Source of the DNA: a virus
Reading direction: 5' to 3' (one strand)
DNA: 44,457 bases
Virus record (IMG/VR): IMGVR_UViG_3300035698_015234
Coordinates: 1-44,457 of that record
Part shown: positions 17,445 through 24,492 of the stretch, in pieces
Numbering within the stretch: the stretch's first letter is position 1
How the letters are laid out: each line of letters starts with the position of its first letter
Notes under the pieces: generated by a model
Told to the model about the DNA's origin: nothing
Databases searched by the model: none
The model's input: only the letters and a program-made list of their open reading frames with translations
Program-made: the position numbers and the translations under genes

Positions 17445-17557
17445 AATATTACCCTCCTTGTTTTTTGCTCTTAGAGGTCTTCCAACTGAGGATAACCTCA
17501 ATGTAATCCAGCACTCACTGTCTACATCAGCCTTATGAGCATAGGCTAACTAAAATT

Positions 17558-18112
17558 TTACATTCCATCATAAACCGTTGTGAACTTAATTCCTCTATGA
17601 GGATTAGACCTGCAACTATTTACCAATTTAGTAATAGCAGGACCATCACCAGATACTCGTCTAAGTTCTAATTTCGTTATTTCACCATCCCTAATAGGAT
17701 AATAAAGTGCTTCATATCTTTTCTGTACTTCTTGTGCAGATATTGATGAACCAGGAAATGAATCCAATCCAAAGTCAACCATAGCAGAACCCCTCGGCCA
17801 AGTATCAATTATTAAAGAATCATACAAATTATCAGCAGTATAACCTGCTGTTTTCTTCGACCCATATTTCATATTCATAGCTTTATCATCAAGATACCGT
17901 TCAACATCAGACCATAATGTTTCTGTGTCCTTAATGCGTTCCAAAGTAGCAACTAATGTACTAGGAAGTTCATCGTAACTTGTTCTACCATGCGATAAAG
18001 CATTTCTTCCATCAGTACTTTCTGCCCATTTATCCAATAACTTCTGTTGACGTGTGAAAAGTTGTCTTGCTGATAATTCTTTTGCTAATTTGGTATGTGT
18101 TCCACGTCTCAT
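17558..18112 (-). CDS. Unknown protein with a KLAKELSARQLF start
   Basis: 184 residues from the ATG at 18112 with GAGGAAG upstream. The start MRRGTHTKLAKELSARQLF is a weaker version of the helix shared by its neighbours. Central part charged and helical, C-terminal half mixed (YEALYYPIRDGEITKLELRR). No catalytic pattern recognised. Clustered with several motif proteins, so a shared destination is plausible. Confidence 0.55.
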   Translation of the reverse strand: MRRGTHTKLAKELSARQLFTRQQKLLDKWAESTDGRNALSHGRTSYDELPSTLVATLERIKDTETLWSDVERYLDDKAMNMKYGSKKTAGYTADNLYDSLIIDTWPRGSAMVDFGLDSFPGSSISAQEVQKRYEALYYPIRDGEITKLELRRVSGDGPAITKLVNSCRSNPHRGIKFTTVYDGM

Positions 18113-18131
18113 AGAAACTTCCTCAATTCTT

Positions 18132-18518
18132 TTATGACCTGTTGATAGCCATTTCAAATAATTCTTTCAGGTTAGTTTTAGCTTCTTTCCATAACTCATT
18201 CGGATTTCTACTCCTAGTTCCTCCGCCTGGAAGATATACATTAGAATTTTCTTCTGACTGTATCGTTCCATTTACGGATTCGGAATTAGGCGGATACCCA
18301 AATTCTGAAATCACTATATAGAAAGGAATTTCTGCTAAACCAATAGAATAGGTGAAATTAATTCTCATATTTCTATCATCTACAGATTTAACCTTAATAG
18401 ACCTATCTTTATTCATTACCTTAACAAGTTCCCTAACAAACTCTGCAGTGTTTTCATCTTTCCATTCATCACCACCAAGTATTGTTTTGGCAATCTTTAC
18501 CAATTCTTTTACTATCAT
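18132..18518 (-). CDS. Small protein with N-terminal KELVKIAK helix
   Basis: 128 residues beginning MIVKELVKIAKTILGGDEW, one of the clearest examples of the recurring helix. The rest is an alpha/beta domain (MRINFTYSIGLAEIPFYIVI) and a closing helix (LWKEAKTNLKELFEMA). The SD (AAAAGAGG) lies in the end of the upstream gene. No enzymatic motif. Likely an internal head protein if the targeting idea is right. Confidence 0.6.
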   Translation of the reverse strand: MIVKELVKIAKTILGGDEWKDENTAEFVRELVKVMNKDRSIKVKSVDDRNMRINFTYSIGLAEIPFYIVISEFGYPPNSESVNGTIQSEENSNVYLPGGGTRSRNPNELWKEAKTNLKELFEMAINRS

Positions 18519-18523
18519 AGAAA

Positions 18524-19231
18524 TTAGCCTCTTTTCATTGATACTGGCTCATATCCTTTGCGAAGCTTCTCACTCATATGTTTTTCAGCCGCATCTTGAG
18601 CTCTAGCCAAACTGGAAGCAACACCACCTGAATACTTCTCTGTCAAATCATAGGTGCGTTCCACAATTCCAATTCTTCCAGAACAATTCAAAGCAATATA
18701 TCTCTGAACACCAGTTGCATCATTAAATGAAAATACTACATAATAATGATATTTATTAGCATTAGCATATTCATCAATGTAAGCCAAATATTCAGACCAT
18801 TCCTTTTTCAACTCACTCGGCCTTACTTGGAAATCTTGTCTGGATAGAAATTTGACTGCTTCTTTACGAACAATAGCAGAAATCCGTGGTGCATAACTCG
18901 TTAAGGAATCCTTAACTTCCACATTCCTCAAACCAACATCCACATCCTTACGAACAGGCATCCAAGGTAAAGCAATTCTCTGATGTGCTTCTTTTACCTT
19001 CTTTTGACATTTCACACAATAACCAGTATTTTTAAGCACTTTAGTCCCACAATTAGGACATTTGAAAGTATCAGTTGTACTTGCTTCTTTTACTTTCTTT
19101 TGACACTTTACACAATAACCAGTATTTTTAAGCACTTTGGTTCCACAAACAGGACACTTGAAAGTATCAGTTGTACTTGCAAGCATTTCAGCAATTTTTA
19201 TTAATTCATGTGCTACAATCATTTTATTCAT
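18524..19231 (-). CDS. Tandem zinc-ribbon protein with N-terminal shared helix
   Basis: 235 residues, SD AAGGAG. It starts with a MIVAHELIKIAEMLAS helix, then two almost identical 32-residue zinc ribbons (TFKCPVCGTKV...CVKCQKK and TFKCPNCGTKV...CVKCQKK), each with two CxxC pairs. The C-terminal domain contains a strand-rich core with YHYYVVFSFNDATG. The ribbons probably bind zinc and a nucleic acid or protein partner. A fragment of the same ribbon type is found out of frame beside the HNH gene at 40672-40713. Confidence 0.6.
   Translation of the reverse strand: MNKMIVAHELIKIAEMLASTTDTFKCPVCGTKVLKNTGYCVKCQKKVKEASTTDTFKCPNCGTKVLKNTGYCVKCQKKVKEAHQRIALPWMPVRKDVDVGLRNVEVKDSLTSYAPRISAIVRKEAVKFLSRQDFQVRPSELKKEWSEYLAYIDEYANANKYHYYVVFSFNDATGVQRYIALNCSGRIGIVERTYDLTEKYSGGVASSLARAQDAAEKHMSEKLRKGYEPVSMKRG
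18987..19178 (-). repeat. Two tandem 96-bp repeats encoding zinc ribbons
   Basis: Units 18987-19082 and 19083-19178 differ at only a few positions and each encodes a 32-residue zinc ribbon. The near identity suggests a recent in-frame duplication. Confidence 0.9.
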
Positions 19232-19279
19232 TTGCTTATCTCCTTAATTTGTTTCTAGCCATGATTTTCATTTGCAATT

Positions 19280-19333
19280 TATTAAAAGGGAGGCAGGGTG
19301 GTCACATATATGTTCAGTACAAACGCACCCTGC
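19280..19333 (-). terminator. Terminator-like hairpin after the 81-residue gene
   Basis: GCAGGGTG (19333-19326, minus strand) pairs perfectly over 8 bp with CACCCTGC (19300-19293), followed by CTCCCTTTTAAT. The loop is 25 bases. The T-run is short, so efficiency may be partial. Confidence 0.55.
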
Positions 19334-19368
19334 TTGCAGGCGTATTTTACTACCCTGCTGTGGAAATA

Positions 19369-19614
19369 TTAGCCAGTTGTAACTCTCAACAACGCATCAA
19401 CCAAAGTCTCAACCGTAGCATTAGGACGAATCAACCCAATACCATACTGCTGAAGACGACGACGTTTCTTTTGAGAAATCTTTACCAATGACTGTCTCAA
19501 TGTCCTGATTTTCTCATTAAACTTAGGGTCTACAACATCTGCCTCATCATCATTATCTGCCACTAGACTCCTAGCAATAACCAATAACTCTTTTGCTACT
19601 TTATTCTTTTGCAT
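19369..19614 (-). CDS. Small basic protein with N-terminal AKELLVIAR helix
   Basis: 81 residues, SD AAGGAGG. It starts MQKNKVAKELLVIARSLVA, then an acidic stretch (DNDDEADVVD), then a basic helix (KISQKKRRRLQQYG). A GATATT-class element lies 17 bases before the start and a terminator-like hairpin follows, so it could be transcribed alone. Function unknown. Confidence 0.6.
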   Translation of the reverse strand: MQKNKVAKELLVIARSLVADNDDEADVVDPKFNEKIRTLRQSLVKISQKKRRRLQQYGIGLIRPNATVETLVDALLRVTTG

Positions 19615-19630
19615 AATTCCTCCTTATATT

Positions 19631-19656
19631 AATAAACAATATCAAATAATAATTAG
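19631..19656 (-). promoter_or_regulatory. GATATT-class promoter-like element (copy 3)
   Basis: The minus strand reads CTAATTATTATTTGATATTG, 17 bases before the ATG at 19614 and overlapping the 3' end of the upstream gene. It matches the GATATT family listed at 8801. Confidence 0.5.
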
Positions 19657-19895
19657 GCTTTACCTTGCTGTTCCGAAAGGAATCGACCAGGAACATCCGC
19701 ACACGGCATTACAACACCAGCATTACTATTGATATGATTAGCCGTAGCTGAATGAGCAACACGCTCTGTTCCGCCTTCTGCACCTTTTACGATAACTCTG
19801 GTTTTATTGTCCTCAAATACCGGAACGCCATTCTCAAATTGAGCTGCTTCCAGTTCGCTTTGAGCCTTGTCTGTCAAATTTGATCTATAACTCAT
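19653..19895 (-). CDS. Small unknown protein downstream of Ro
   Basis: 80 residues from the ATG at 19895 with AGGAGGAG seven bases upstream; a longer frame to 19964 starts without an SD. The product is hydrophilic, opening MSYRSNLTDKAQSELEAA and containing KTRVIVKGAEGGTERVA. It lies between the Ro terminator and the 81-residue gene. No domain recognised. The very strong SD suggests abundant synthesis. Confidence 0.6.
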   Translation of the reverse strand: MSYRSNLTDKAQSELEAAQFENGVPVFEDNKTRVIVKGAEGGTERVAHSATANHINSNAGVVMPCADVPGRFLSEQQGKA

Positions 19896-19950
19896 AGGGT
19901 TCTCCTCCTGTTTAACATTAAATCTAAAAACGATATTCCACTTCATAAAT

Positions 19951-19978
19951 GGATAAAATATCAAAAAATTATTACAAC
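19951..19978 (-). promoter_or_regulatory. GATATT-class promoter-like element (copy 4)
   Basis: The minus strand reads GTAATAA followed by TTTTTTGATATTTTATCC. It begins directly after the T-run of the terminator at 19978-20011, so it would restart transcription after the Ro gene. It lies 56 bases before the ATG at 19895. Confidence 0.55.
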
Positions 19979-20011
19979 AAAAAAAGGCTGATGCTTTTTA
20001 AGGCACCAGCC
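19978..20011 (-). terminator. Rho-independent terminator after the Ro gene
   Basis: On the minus strand GGCTGGTGC and GCATCAGCC form a 9-bp stem with one G-U pair around an 8-base A-rich loop, followed by seven T. It lies 31 bases past the Ro stop codon. Confidence 0.9.
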
Positions 20012-20041
20012 CCTTTCTAATTTATCCTTATTATTGCTGTT

Positions 20042-21793
20042 TTAGCCCTTAATAGCCCATTTCTCACGAATTTGGTCTACCGTAGGTATAGCTTTTCCAG
20101 AAATAACACCTTCTGTCTGAAGAAGCATTGTGAATACCTTTTCAGAGAATCCAGCAACTTGATTCACTCGTTTACCTTCCTGAACAACACTATCACCATA
20201 ACCATTCAGATGAACACTATGTAACCAAGTGTCTTTGGCTTTTCCATGCTTCTTGTATTTTTCCCAACAATTAGCAAGGCATTCTTTCATATAACCATCA
20301 GAATCCCACATCTGCATATCTGACAAGAAAATAACCCTATCAGGAATTATATTGTGATCTATCAGCCATTGTACACATTTATGACCATTAGTGTTGTATC
20401 CACCAATATCTGTATTACTAACTTTATTGGCAATATTCAATACGGTATCATTCTTTGTGAACCTAACTTCGCCTACATCAGTTCCAAATGCAAAAACATA
20501 GGGATGCTCAGAAACTTTAGCCACAATACCGCAAAGAACATTAGCAGCATCTTTGCAAGAAATTTTTGACCTTTCCGATACAAGCATATTCATTGAACCA
20601 GAATTGTCAGCAAAGATTACAGTAATACCGGGCAAAGCTGGAACATTCGCACAAGCCTCATTTGAAGCCAATTCAATAGCAGCAGATAGCTCATTCAAAT
20701 CAGAAGTATCACATTCATCCTTCATTTTCAGTAAGGCTTTATAAGCCGACATAAAACGGAAAGGCAACTGTTTAGACCTCAATACTTCATCCTTGGATGA
20801 AATCTTGGACGATACTTTCTGAATAACATCCCTATCAAGACGTGCTTCAAGGATATTCCTCATATTACGCAACATAGCCATATAGCCCAAAAGATTTTCC
20901 TTGATCAGAAAAGTCCAGACCGCTTTCTTGTCATCCTTAAACTGCGAAAGTAAGACTTCCCAATTTACCAAGGAATCCTTTGCCAACTTCTTGGCTTTAG
21001 CATCGAACTTGGTCAATTTAGCCAACTGCTTACGAGCAGCAATAACAGGAGTCTTAGATTCATCCGCAATTTGACCCGTAATGAAATACTTGGCTACCTC
21101 AGACTTCAACGGCCAACCTGCCTTACGCCGAATCCAACACAACACATCTTTCCATTTCGGGAAATCAGCATTGTCGTATTTCATCAATCCTCGTTCACCA
21201 AATTTGGAAACCGCATCGCCTAGACCCAGATTGAGTCCATTTGACAACGACTTCATACCAAACAAGAAACGATGAACCAATAAGCAAGTCTTAATCTCAT
21301 CAGGACGCCTTATGATAGAAGGTGCATATTTACGCACCAATGACTTCGTATTATTGAACCTGGAAGCTACCACAAGCAATACTTGCGGTGTCAGTCTGAT
21401 ATTCATATCATTACGAAGCCAATTAGCAATAGCCAATAAATCTTCGGGATGCTGACTCTGAGCTATATCAACTGCGGTAGCAATAACTTCACGAGCCACT
21501 TCATTCAATTCGTCACAAGATTCAAAGCCCTTCAACTTCTCACCTACAACCTGAAGCCTTTCAGCCAACTTATTGAACTTACCACCTGTAATACGACTAG
21601 GAATACACATCTCAGCATTATAGAATTTGGGTTCAGCAAAGAAAGCTCCACCAGTCATTGTTACTAGCTTCAAAGCTGAATCATTGATTTCAAAAGCCAC
21701 TCCACCTGCCCTATTAACTGTAGCTTCTGGAGCATTACTTGGAAGTCTTGCCTTTACTGCCTTATTTCGTGCAATTTTCTTGAACTTACTCAT
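20042..21793 (-). CDS. rsr: Ro60/Rsr-type protein (TROVE domain plus vWA domain)
   Basis: 583 residues, full length for the family; SD AAGGAGG. Residues ~40-370 form the all-helical TROVE ring, which in known Ro proteins binds misfolded RNA ends in its hole and Y RNA on its outer face. Residues ~388-560 form a von Willebrand A domain with an intact MIDAS: DNSGSM at 396-401, Thr in GGYNTNG, Asp in FLSDMQ. Bacterial homologues work with Y RNAs and exonucleases such as PNPase in rRNA and tRNA processing or decay. Here the gene follows directly on an RNA operon carrying a tmRNA, tRNAs and unassigned structured RNAs. Role in this phage is inferred. Confidence 0.92.
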   Translation of the reverse strand: MSKFKKIARNKAVKARLPSNAPEATVNRAGGVAFEINDSALKLVTMTGGAFFAEPKFYNAEMCIPSRITGGKFNKLAERLQVVGEKLKGFESCDELNEVAREVIATAVDIAQSQHPEDLLAIANWLRNDMNIRLTPQVLLVVASRFNNTKSLVRKYAPSIIRRPDEIKTCLLVHRFLFGMKSLSNGLNLGLGDAVSKFGERGLMKYDNADFPKWKDVLCWIRRKAGWPLKSEVAKYFITGQIADESKTPVIAARKQLAKLTKFDAKAKKLAKDSLVNWEVLLSQFKDDKKAVWTFLIKENLLGYMAMLRNMRNILEARLDRDVIQKVSSKISSKDEVLRSKQLPFRFMSAYKALLKMKDECDTSDLNELSAAIELASNEACANVPALPGITVIFADNSGSMNMLVSERSKISCKDAANVLCGIVAKVSEHPYVFAFGTDVGEVRFTKNDTVLNIANKVSNTDIGGYNTNGHKCVQWLIDHNIIPDRVIFLSDMQMWDSDGYMKECLANCWEKYKKHGKAKDTWLHSVHLNGYGDSVVQEGKRVNQVAGFSEKVFTMLLQTEGVISGKAIPTVDQIREKWAIKG

Positions 21794-21830
21794 CTTACTA
21801 TCCTCCTTATTTTACCTTCTATTATTTCTG

Positions 21831-21870
21831 AAAAACAAAAAGCTGAATACCATACTTTCAGTATTCGGCT
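21831..21870 (-). terminator. Rho-independent terminator of the RNA operon
   Basis: AGCCGAATAC (21870-21861, minus strand) pairs with GTATTCAGCT (21850-21841), about 10 bp with one G-U, followed by TTTTTGTTTTT. It lies between tRNA 21877-21951 and the Ro start at 21793, so Ro is probably translated from read-through or from an unseen promoter. Confidence 0.85.
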
Positions 21871-21876
21871 TAAATT

Positions 21877-21951
21877 TGGTAGCGGAGAAGGGATTCGAAC
21901 CCTTTACCTTTTGGTTATGAGCCAAACGAGCTACCAGTGCTCCACTCCGCA
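21877..21951 (-). tRNA. tRNA with CAT anticodon (Met or lysidine-type Ile)
   Basis: 75 nt with CCA encoded. D-arm GAGC/GCTC, anticodon arm TTTGG-CTCATAA-CCAAA, T-arm AAGGG-TTCGAAT-CCCTT, and acceptor GCGGAG/CTCCGC. The first position is T opposite T at position 72, so the acceptor starts with a mismatch. The anticodon stem lacks the three G-C pairs of initiators. It may be elongator Met or an Ile tRNA that needs lysidine modification. Confidence 0.9.
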
Positions 21952-21959
21952 ATCAAAAG

Positions 21960-22247
21960 CCGACACCAATAAATGCACAAAGTGTTTTCTTATAATGAAG
22001 TATCTCTGTGCTGAAGCATGTCTGCTATAAACTTAAAACCCGATACCAATAATCGCTAATGAGAGACCAACCATTTAAGGTTGTACAATGCTTTTCTAGG
22101 GCAAGGTATCCTTTATACTTAGATCAAAAGTCGCTAGTTTCCTAGCAATTTCGCCAAACTTTATCCCTAGTTATATAGGGGTCCAGCATTTATAATTAGA
22201 AGTAACTCATTGCTGAAGAGTATCGAATTACAAAGAACAAATCAACT
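21960..22247 (-). ncRNA. Unassigned structured RNA with its own promoter (Y-RNA candidate 2)
   Basis: About 290 nt without coding sequence between the tmRNA and a tRNA, expected to start near 22247 from a sigma70-like promoter. A core at 22087-22190 folds by eye: AATGC/GCATT closes it, CTAGGG pairs with CCCTAG, and TTGCTAG-GAAA-CTAGCGA forms a 7-bp stem with a GNRA tetraloop (22131-22148); a small GTAT/ATAC hairpin lies at 22106-22118. The 104-nt core is Y-RNA-sized. A GCACA/TGTGC hairpin lies further downstream. Identity is unknown; its place beside Ro is the main argument. Confidence 0.4.
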
Positions 22248-22253
22248 ATCTAT

Positions 22254-22283
22254 ACTATACCACACAAAATGATTTTATTGCAA
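22254..22283 (-). promoter_or_regulatory. Sigma70-like promoter inside the RNA operon
   Basis: TTGCAA, an 18-base spacer, then TATAGT on the minus strand. It lies immediately past the tmRNA 3' end and would start transcription near 22247. The same TATAGT box with TTGTAT at 17 bases occurs at 33440-33468. Confidence 0.55.
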
Positions 22284-22302
22284 TATTATTATTTTTTTAA
22301 AA

Positions 22303-22664
22303 TGGTGGAGGCGGGGGGGATTGAAACCCCGTCCAGAATGTCTTTCAACCCAGTATGCTACATGTTTATTCAAACCTTTTCTTGGAAAGTTTGACAATCC
22401 CTTGTTACATCTTTCAGCAACCATAGCAATAGAATACTTGTTCTATAAAGCAAAGGGCTCGACTTCCCTTTTTGTACCTTAGTGATCGTCGCTACTTATG
22501 ACTACAAAGGCTATCTCATCATTTTCACGCTTGCCTGCAATTAAGCGGCAAGAAGAACTGGAACGTCAGCAGTTAATGCTGTTAATGGAATTGTTAACGG
22601 TGCCAACCATCATCACCGACATGCGACCAAATCTCCATTCATCTGTCGAAACCATGTCGCCCCC
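22303..22664 (-). ncRNA. ssrA: tmRNA (transfer-messenger RNA)
   Basis: 362 nt. The 5' end GGGGGCGACATGGTTTCGACAG and 3' end GCCTCCACCA are the classic tmRNA ends. GGGGGCG pairs with CGCCTCC over seven positions with a G3-U70 wobble, the alanyl-tRNA synthetase identity element. A T-loop-like TTTCAAT precedes the acceptor and CCA is encoded. A GCA at nucleotides 86-88 opens a frame for ALTADVPVLLAA followed by TAA, a plausible proteolysis tag ending LLAA. tmRNA rescues stalled ribosomes and tags the products for degradation. The tag start is inferred from position. Confidence 0.93.
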
Positions 22665-22682
22665 AAAAAAATCAAAGAACAA

Positions 22683-22902
22683 ATATGTGATGTGCTATTA
22701 CGCCAAAGAAACTAGACAAAAGCGTACTTCCAAATGTGCTGTAGTTTACCAACCTACTCATACACGTTCCGCTATGTCATTCGCATATCTAATGATTTAT
22801 TTATGTTGGACGCTATTCCTTTATCAGGAAGACCCGTAATCATTCCTTTTGCTCGTTCCACTCTTTAGTCGATAGCTGCTTCTAAGCTTACGATTCACAT
22901 AT
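22683..22902 (-). ncRNA. Unassigned structured RNA domain with D-arm-like hairpin (Y-RNA/YrlA candidate 1)
   Basis: Part of a 353-base stretch without genes (22665-23017) between a tRNA and the tmRNA. ATATGTGA (22902-22895, minus strand) pairs perfectly with TCACATAT (22690-22683), closing a 220-nt domain at its ends as in Y RNAs. Inside, GTAG-GTTGGTAAA-CTAC (22757-22741) is a convincing tRNA D-arm mimic, and TACGC/GCGTA forms another helix. YrlA RNAs of bacteria contain a tRNA-like module, so this is a reasonable partner for the Ro protein. No T-arm was found and no covariance model could be run. Confidence 0.4.
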
Positions 22903-23017
22903 ATCAAAGAACAATTGCTAGATTCTGCCCTCACCATCACTTTCAGACAGTATGATAAAGCTATACCGCCGACAGATTTTATACTAGCTGGTCTTTTACT
23001 CTCTGCGTAAAACATAT

Positions 23018-23094
23018 TGGTTGCTGGTATGGGAATTGAACCCATCTAAAATGGTTATGAGCCATCCTTCTGCACTCCAGCCGAATAACCAGCA
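23018..23094 (-). tRNA. tRNA with CAT anticodon (Met or lysidine-type Ile), second copy
   Basis: 77 nt with CCA encoded. Acceptor TGCTGGT/ACCAGCA pairs perfectly over 7 bp, the anticodon arm is GATGG-CTCATAA-CCATT, and the T-arm is ATGGG-TTCAATT-CCCAT. The D-arm is weak (TTC/GAA around a 12-base loop). T1-A72 is unusual for both Met and Ile tRNAs. First tRNA of the operon. Confidence 0.88.
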
Positions 23095-23261
23095 TTTAAA
23101 CTATTCTACACTCTCGAAGCGAGACTCATTACTAACCTGGCTGGATTTCAACCTTGTTCCGGAGCCTATAGGTGAATTCTTGCCTACGGTTTTCCGTCTA
23201 TCATTTTCCGTCTTCACAAGTCTCCATCCGAGAGTAGGAAATTCAATTTCCTTTCTGCTAC
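23095..23261 (-). ncRNA. Leader of the RNA operon, possible further RNA
   Basis: 167 bases without coding potential between the promoter at 23262 and the first tRNA. It holds an AGGAAATT/AATTTCCT hairpin (23236-23252), an ACGG-AAAA-CCGT hairpin next to two GACGGAAAA repeats, and a TCTCG/CGAGA hairpin. A T-loop-like GGTTGAAATCC is present but no tRNA can be completed around it. Probably a 5' leader that is processed off. Confidence 0.3.
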
Positions 23262-23294
23262 TATATTGCATCCACCTGACATAAATCCGGAAAA
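23262..23294 (-). promoter_or_regulatory. CCGGATTT-class promoter of the RNA operon
   Basis: TTTTCCGGATTT, then 12 bases, then TGCAATATA on the minus strand. The same block with the same 12-base spacing occurs at 26861, 28021, 29434 and 31658. It begins just after the stop of the 127-residue gene and reads into the tRNA/tmRNA operon. Confidence 0.65.
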
Positions 23295-23297
23295 TAT

Positions 23298-23681
23298 TTA
23301 CACTTTCAAAGTATCAGGCAAAACCTTCTTATTGTCAATAACAGATTTAGCCGCTGATTCAGGATTCCCAGCCAACTTATCTGGCAATGTTCCTTTGGGT
23401 TTTGATGAAGGTATTACCATCCTCACTTCACCTGTTTTTATTTCAACAACCCTACCTTCTGCTATTTCTTCACCCATTGCCCTACGCTTTTCAGTATCAA
23501 CTTGATGAGCTTCTACAGCTTGCCAACTTCTAAAAGACATAATTCCCAACTGATGTACACCACCAAAGAACACATCCAAACGATATTTCAATGAAGAAAA
23601 ATTATTTCGTCGAATATTGGCATCACGACAAATTCGTCGTTGCCGGTCTTTTCTTTTCTTCTGTTTGTCTTTTGAACTCAT
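23298..23681 (-). CDS. Basic protein, unknown
   Basis: 127 residues. The first 40 residues are extremely basic (SSKDKQKKRKDRQRRICRD), suggesting nucleic-acid contact; the remainder holds AMGEEIAEGRVVEIKTGEV and ends acidic/neutral. No SD is obvious before the ATG. It is the last protein gene before the RNA operon and could bind its RNAs, but that is speculation. Confidence 0.5.
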   Translation of the reverse strand: MSSKDKQKKRKDRQRRICRDANIRRNNFSSLKYRLDVFFGGVHQLGIMSFRSWQAVEAHQVDTEKRRAMGEEIAEGRVVEIKTGEVRMVIPSSKPKGTLPDKLAGNPESAAKSVIDNKKVLPDTLKV

Positions 23682-23751
23682 AAACTTAAAAGGAAATACT
23701 AGATTAAAAATTCCTCACACAACAACACTATACCACAAAGATAGATATTTT

Positions 23752-24492
23752 TCATCTTTTTTCACGTTCTTTATGGAAATATATATTAAAGTTCTTAATA
23801 AGGGTATTAATTATAGAAACTGTGAACTGTTCGCCAGCCGAACTCGGATAAGAAAATTGCAAAGTTGAACCAGACAAAATAGCTACCAATAACCTTGCAC
23901 CATCTACTCCACCAAAAATCCTACTAAATGAAAGATTACCAGAAAGAGATGACAATATCTCATCTATACCCATATCAAAATCAACATCTGCTTTTCTAAA
24001 CCACAACCATAATAAAAGACCGCCCAATGTTATACCAGTTACATACTTTGCCTTACGATTTTTTTCAAAATATTCATCTAAATCTTGTAATTGTTCTGAT
24101 GTCCATCTATGACCCCTAAATCCTTTCTCTCGAACATAATCATTCATCACTTCTTTTAAATCACGATATGCCTTATAGCCTTTTCTCATTAAATCATAGA
24201 GTCTCTTAAAATCCCATTTAATTCTATTAAAGAATTTTATCATCTTTGAGTTTTTAAAAAGCTCAACAACAGAAGCAACAGAAGTATCTAAAGCCTTTGC
24301 AACATCCTTTGTGAAATCTAATGTAACACCAGCTACCAATATTTTTGCTTTAATCGCTTCTATCCTTACTGATGCTACCTTAGAAAACCGTTGTTCTGCT
24401 GCAAAATGTTCCTGAAGAATCCTGGCAGGTGTCCAATCATGTGCCAGTTTCCATTCGTTTACCAATACCTCTGCTATGCGTTGCTTACTCAT
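23752..24492 (-). CDS. Helical protein with one probable membrane segment
   Basis: 246 residues, coupled to the previous gene by ATGA. The first 150 residues are helical and charged (SKQRIAEVLVNEWKLAHDW). A hydrophobic run GITLGGLLLWLWF near residues 155-167 could cross a membrane. The C-terminal part is hydrophobic and Ser/Gly-rich. No motif identifies it. Since it is translated with a DUF3293-like protein, the two may act together. Confidence 0.5.
   Translation of the reverse strand: MSKQRIAEVLVNEWKLAHDWTPARILQEHFAAEQRFSKVASVRIEAIKAKILVAGVTLDFTKDVAKALDTSVASVVELFKNSKMIKFFNRIKWDFKRLYDLMRKGYKAYRDLKEVMNDYVREKGFRGHRWTSEQLQDLDEYFEKNRKAKYVTGITLGGLLLWLWFRKADVDFDMGIDEILSSLSGNLSFSRIFGGVDGARLLVAILSGSTLQFSYPSSAGEQFTVSIINTLIKNFNIYFHKEREKR

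Noticed and set aside
18987-19178. CRISPR-like repeat
   Set aside because: Only two adjacent in-frame units without spacers; they encode zinc ribbons.
21952-22302. Group I intron or split tRNA in the RNA operon
   Set aside because: No P7/Q-R-S-like pairing or exon halves of a tRNA were found; the tRNAs on both sides are complete.
22498-22839. Plus-strand open frame of 113 codons
   Set aside because: It lies opposite the tmRNA and the adjacent structured RNA and has no SD or coding character.
23130-23160. T-arm-like GGTTGAAATCC as a third tRNA
   Set aside because: No complementary T-stem, anticodon arm or acceptor could be built around it.
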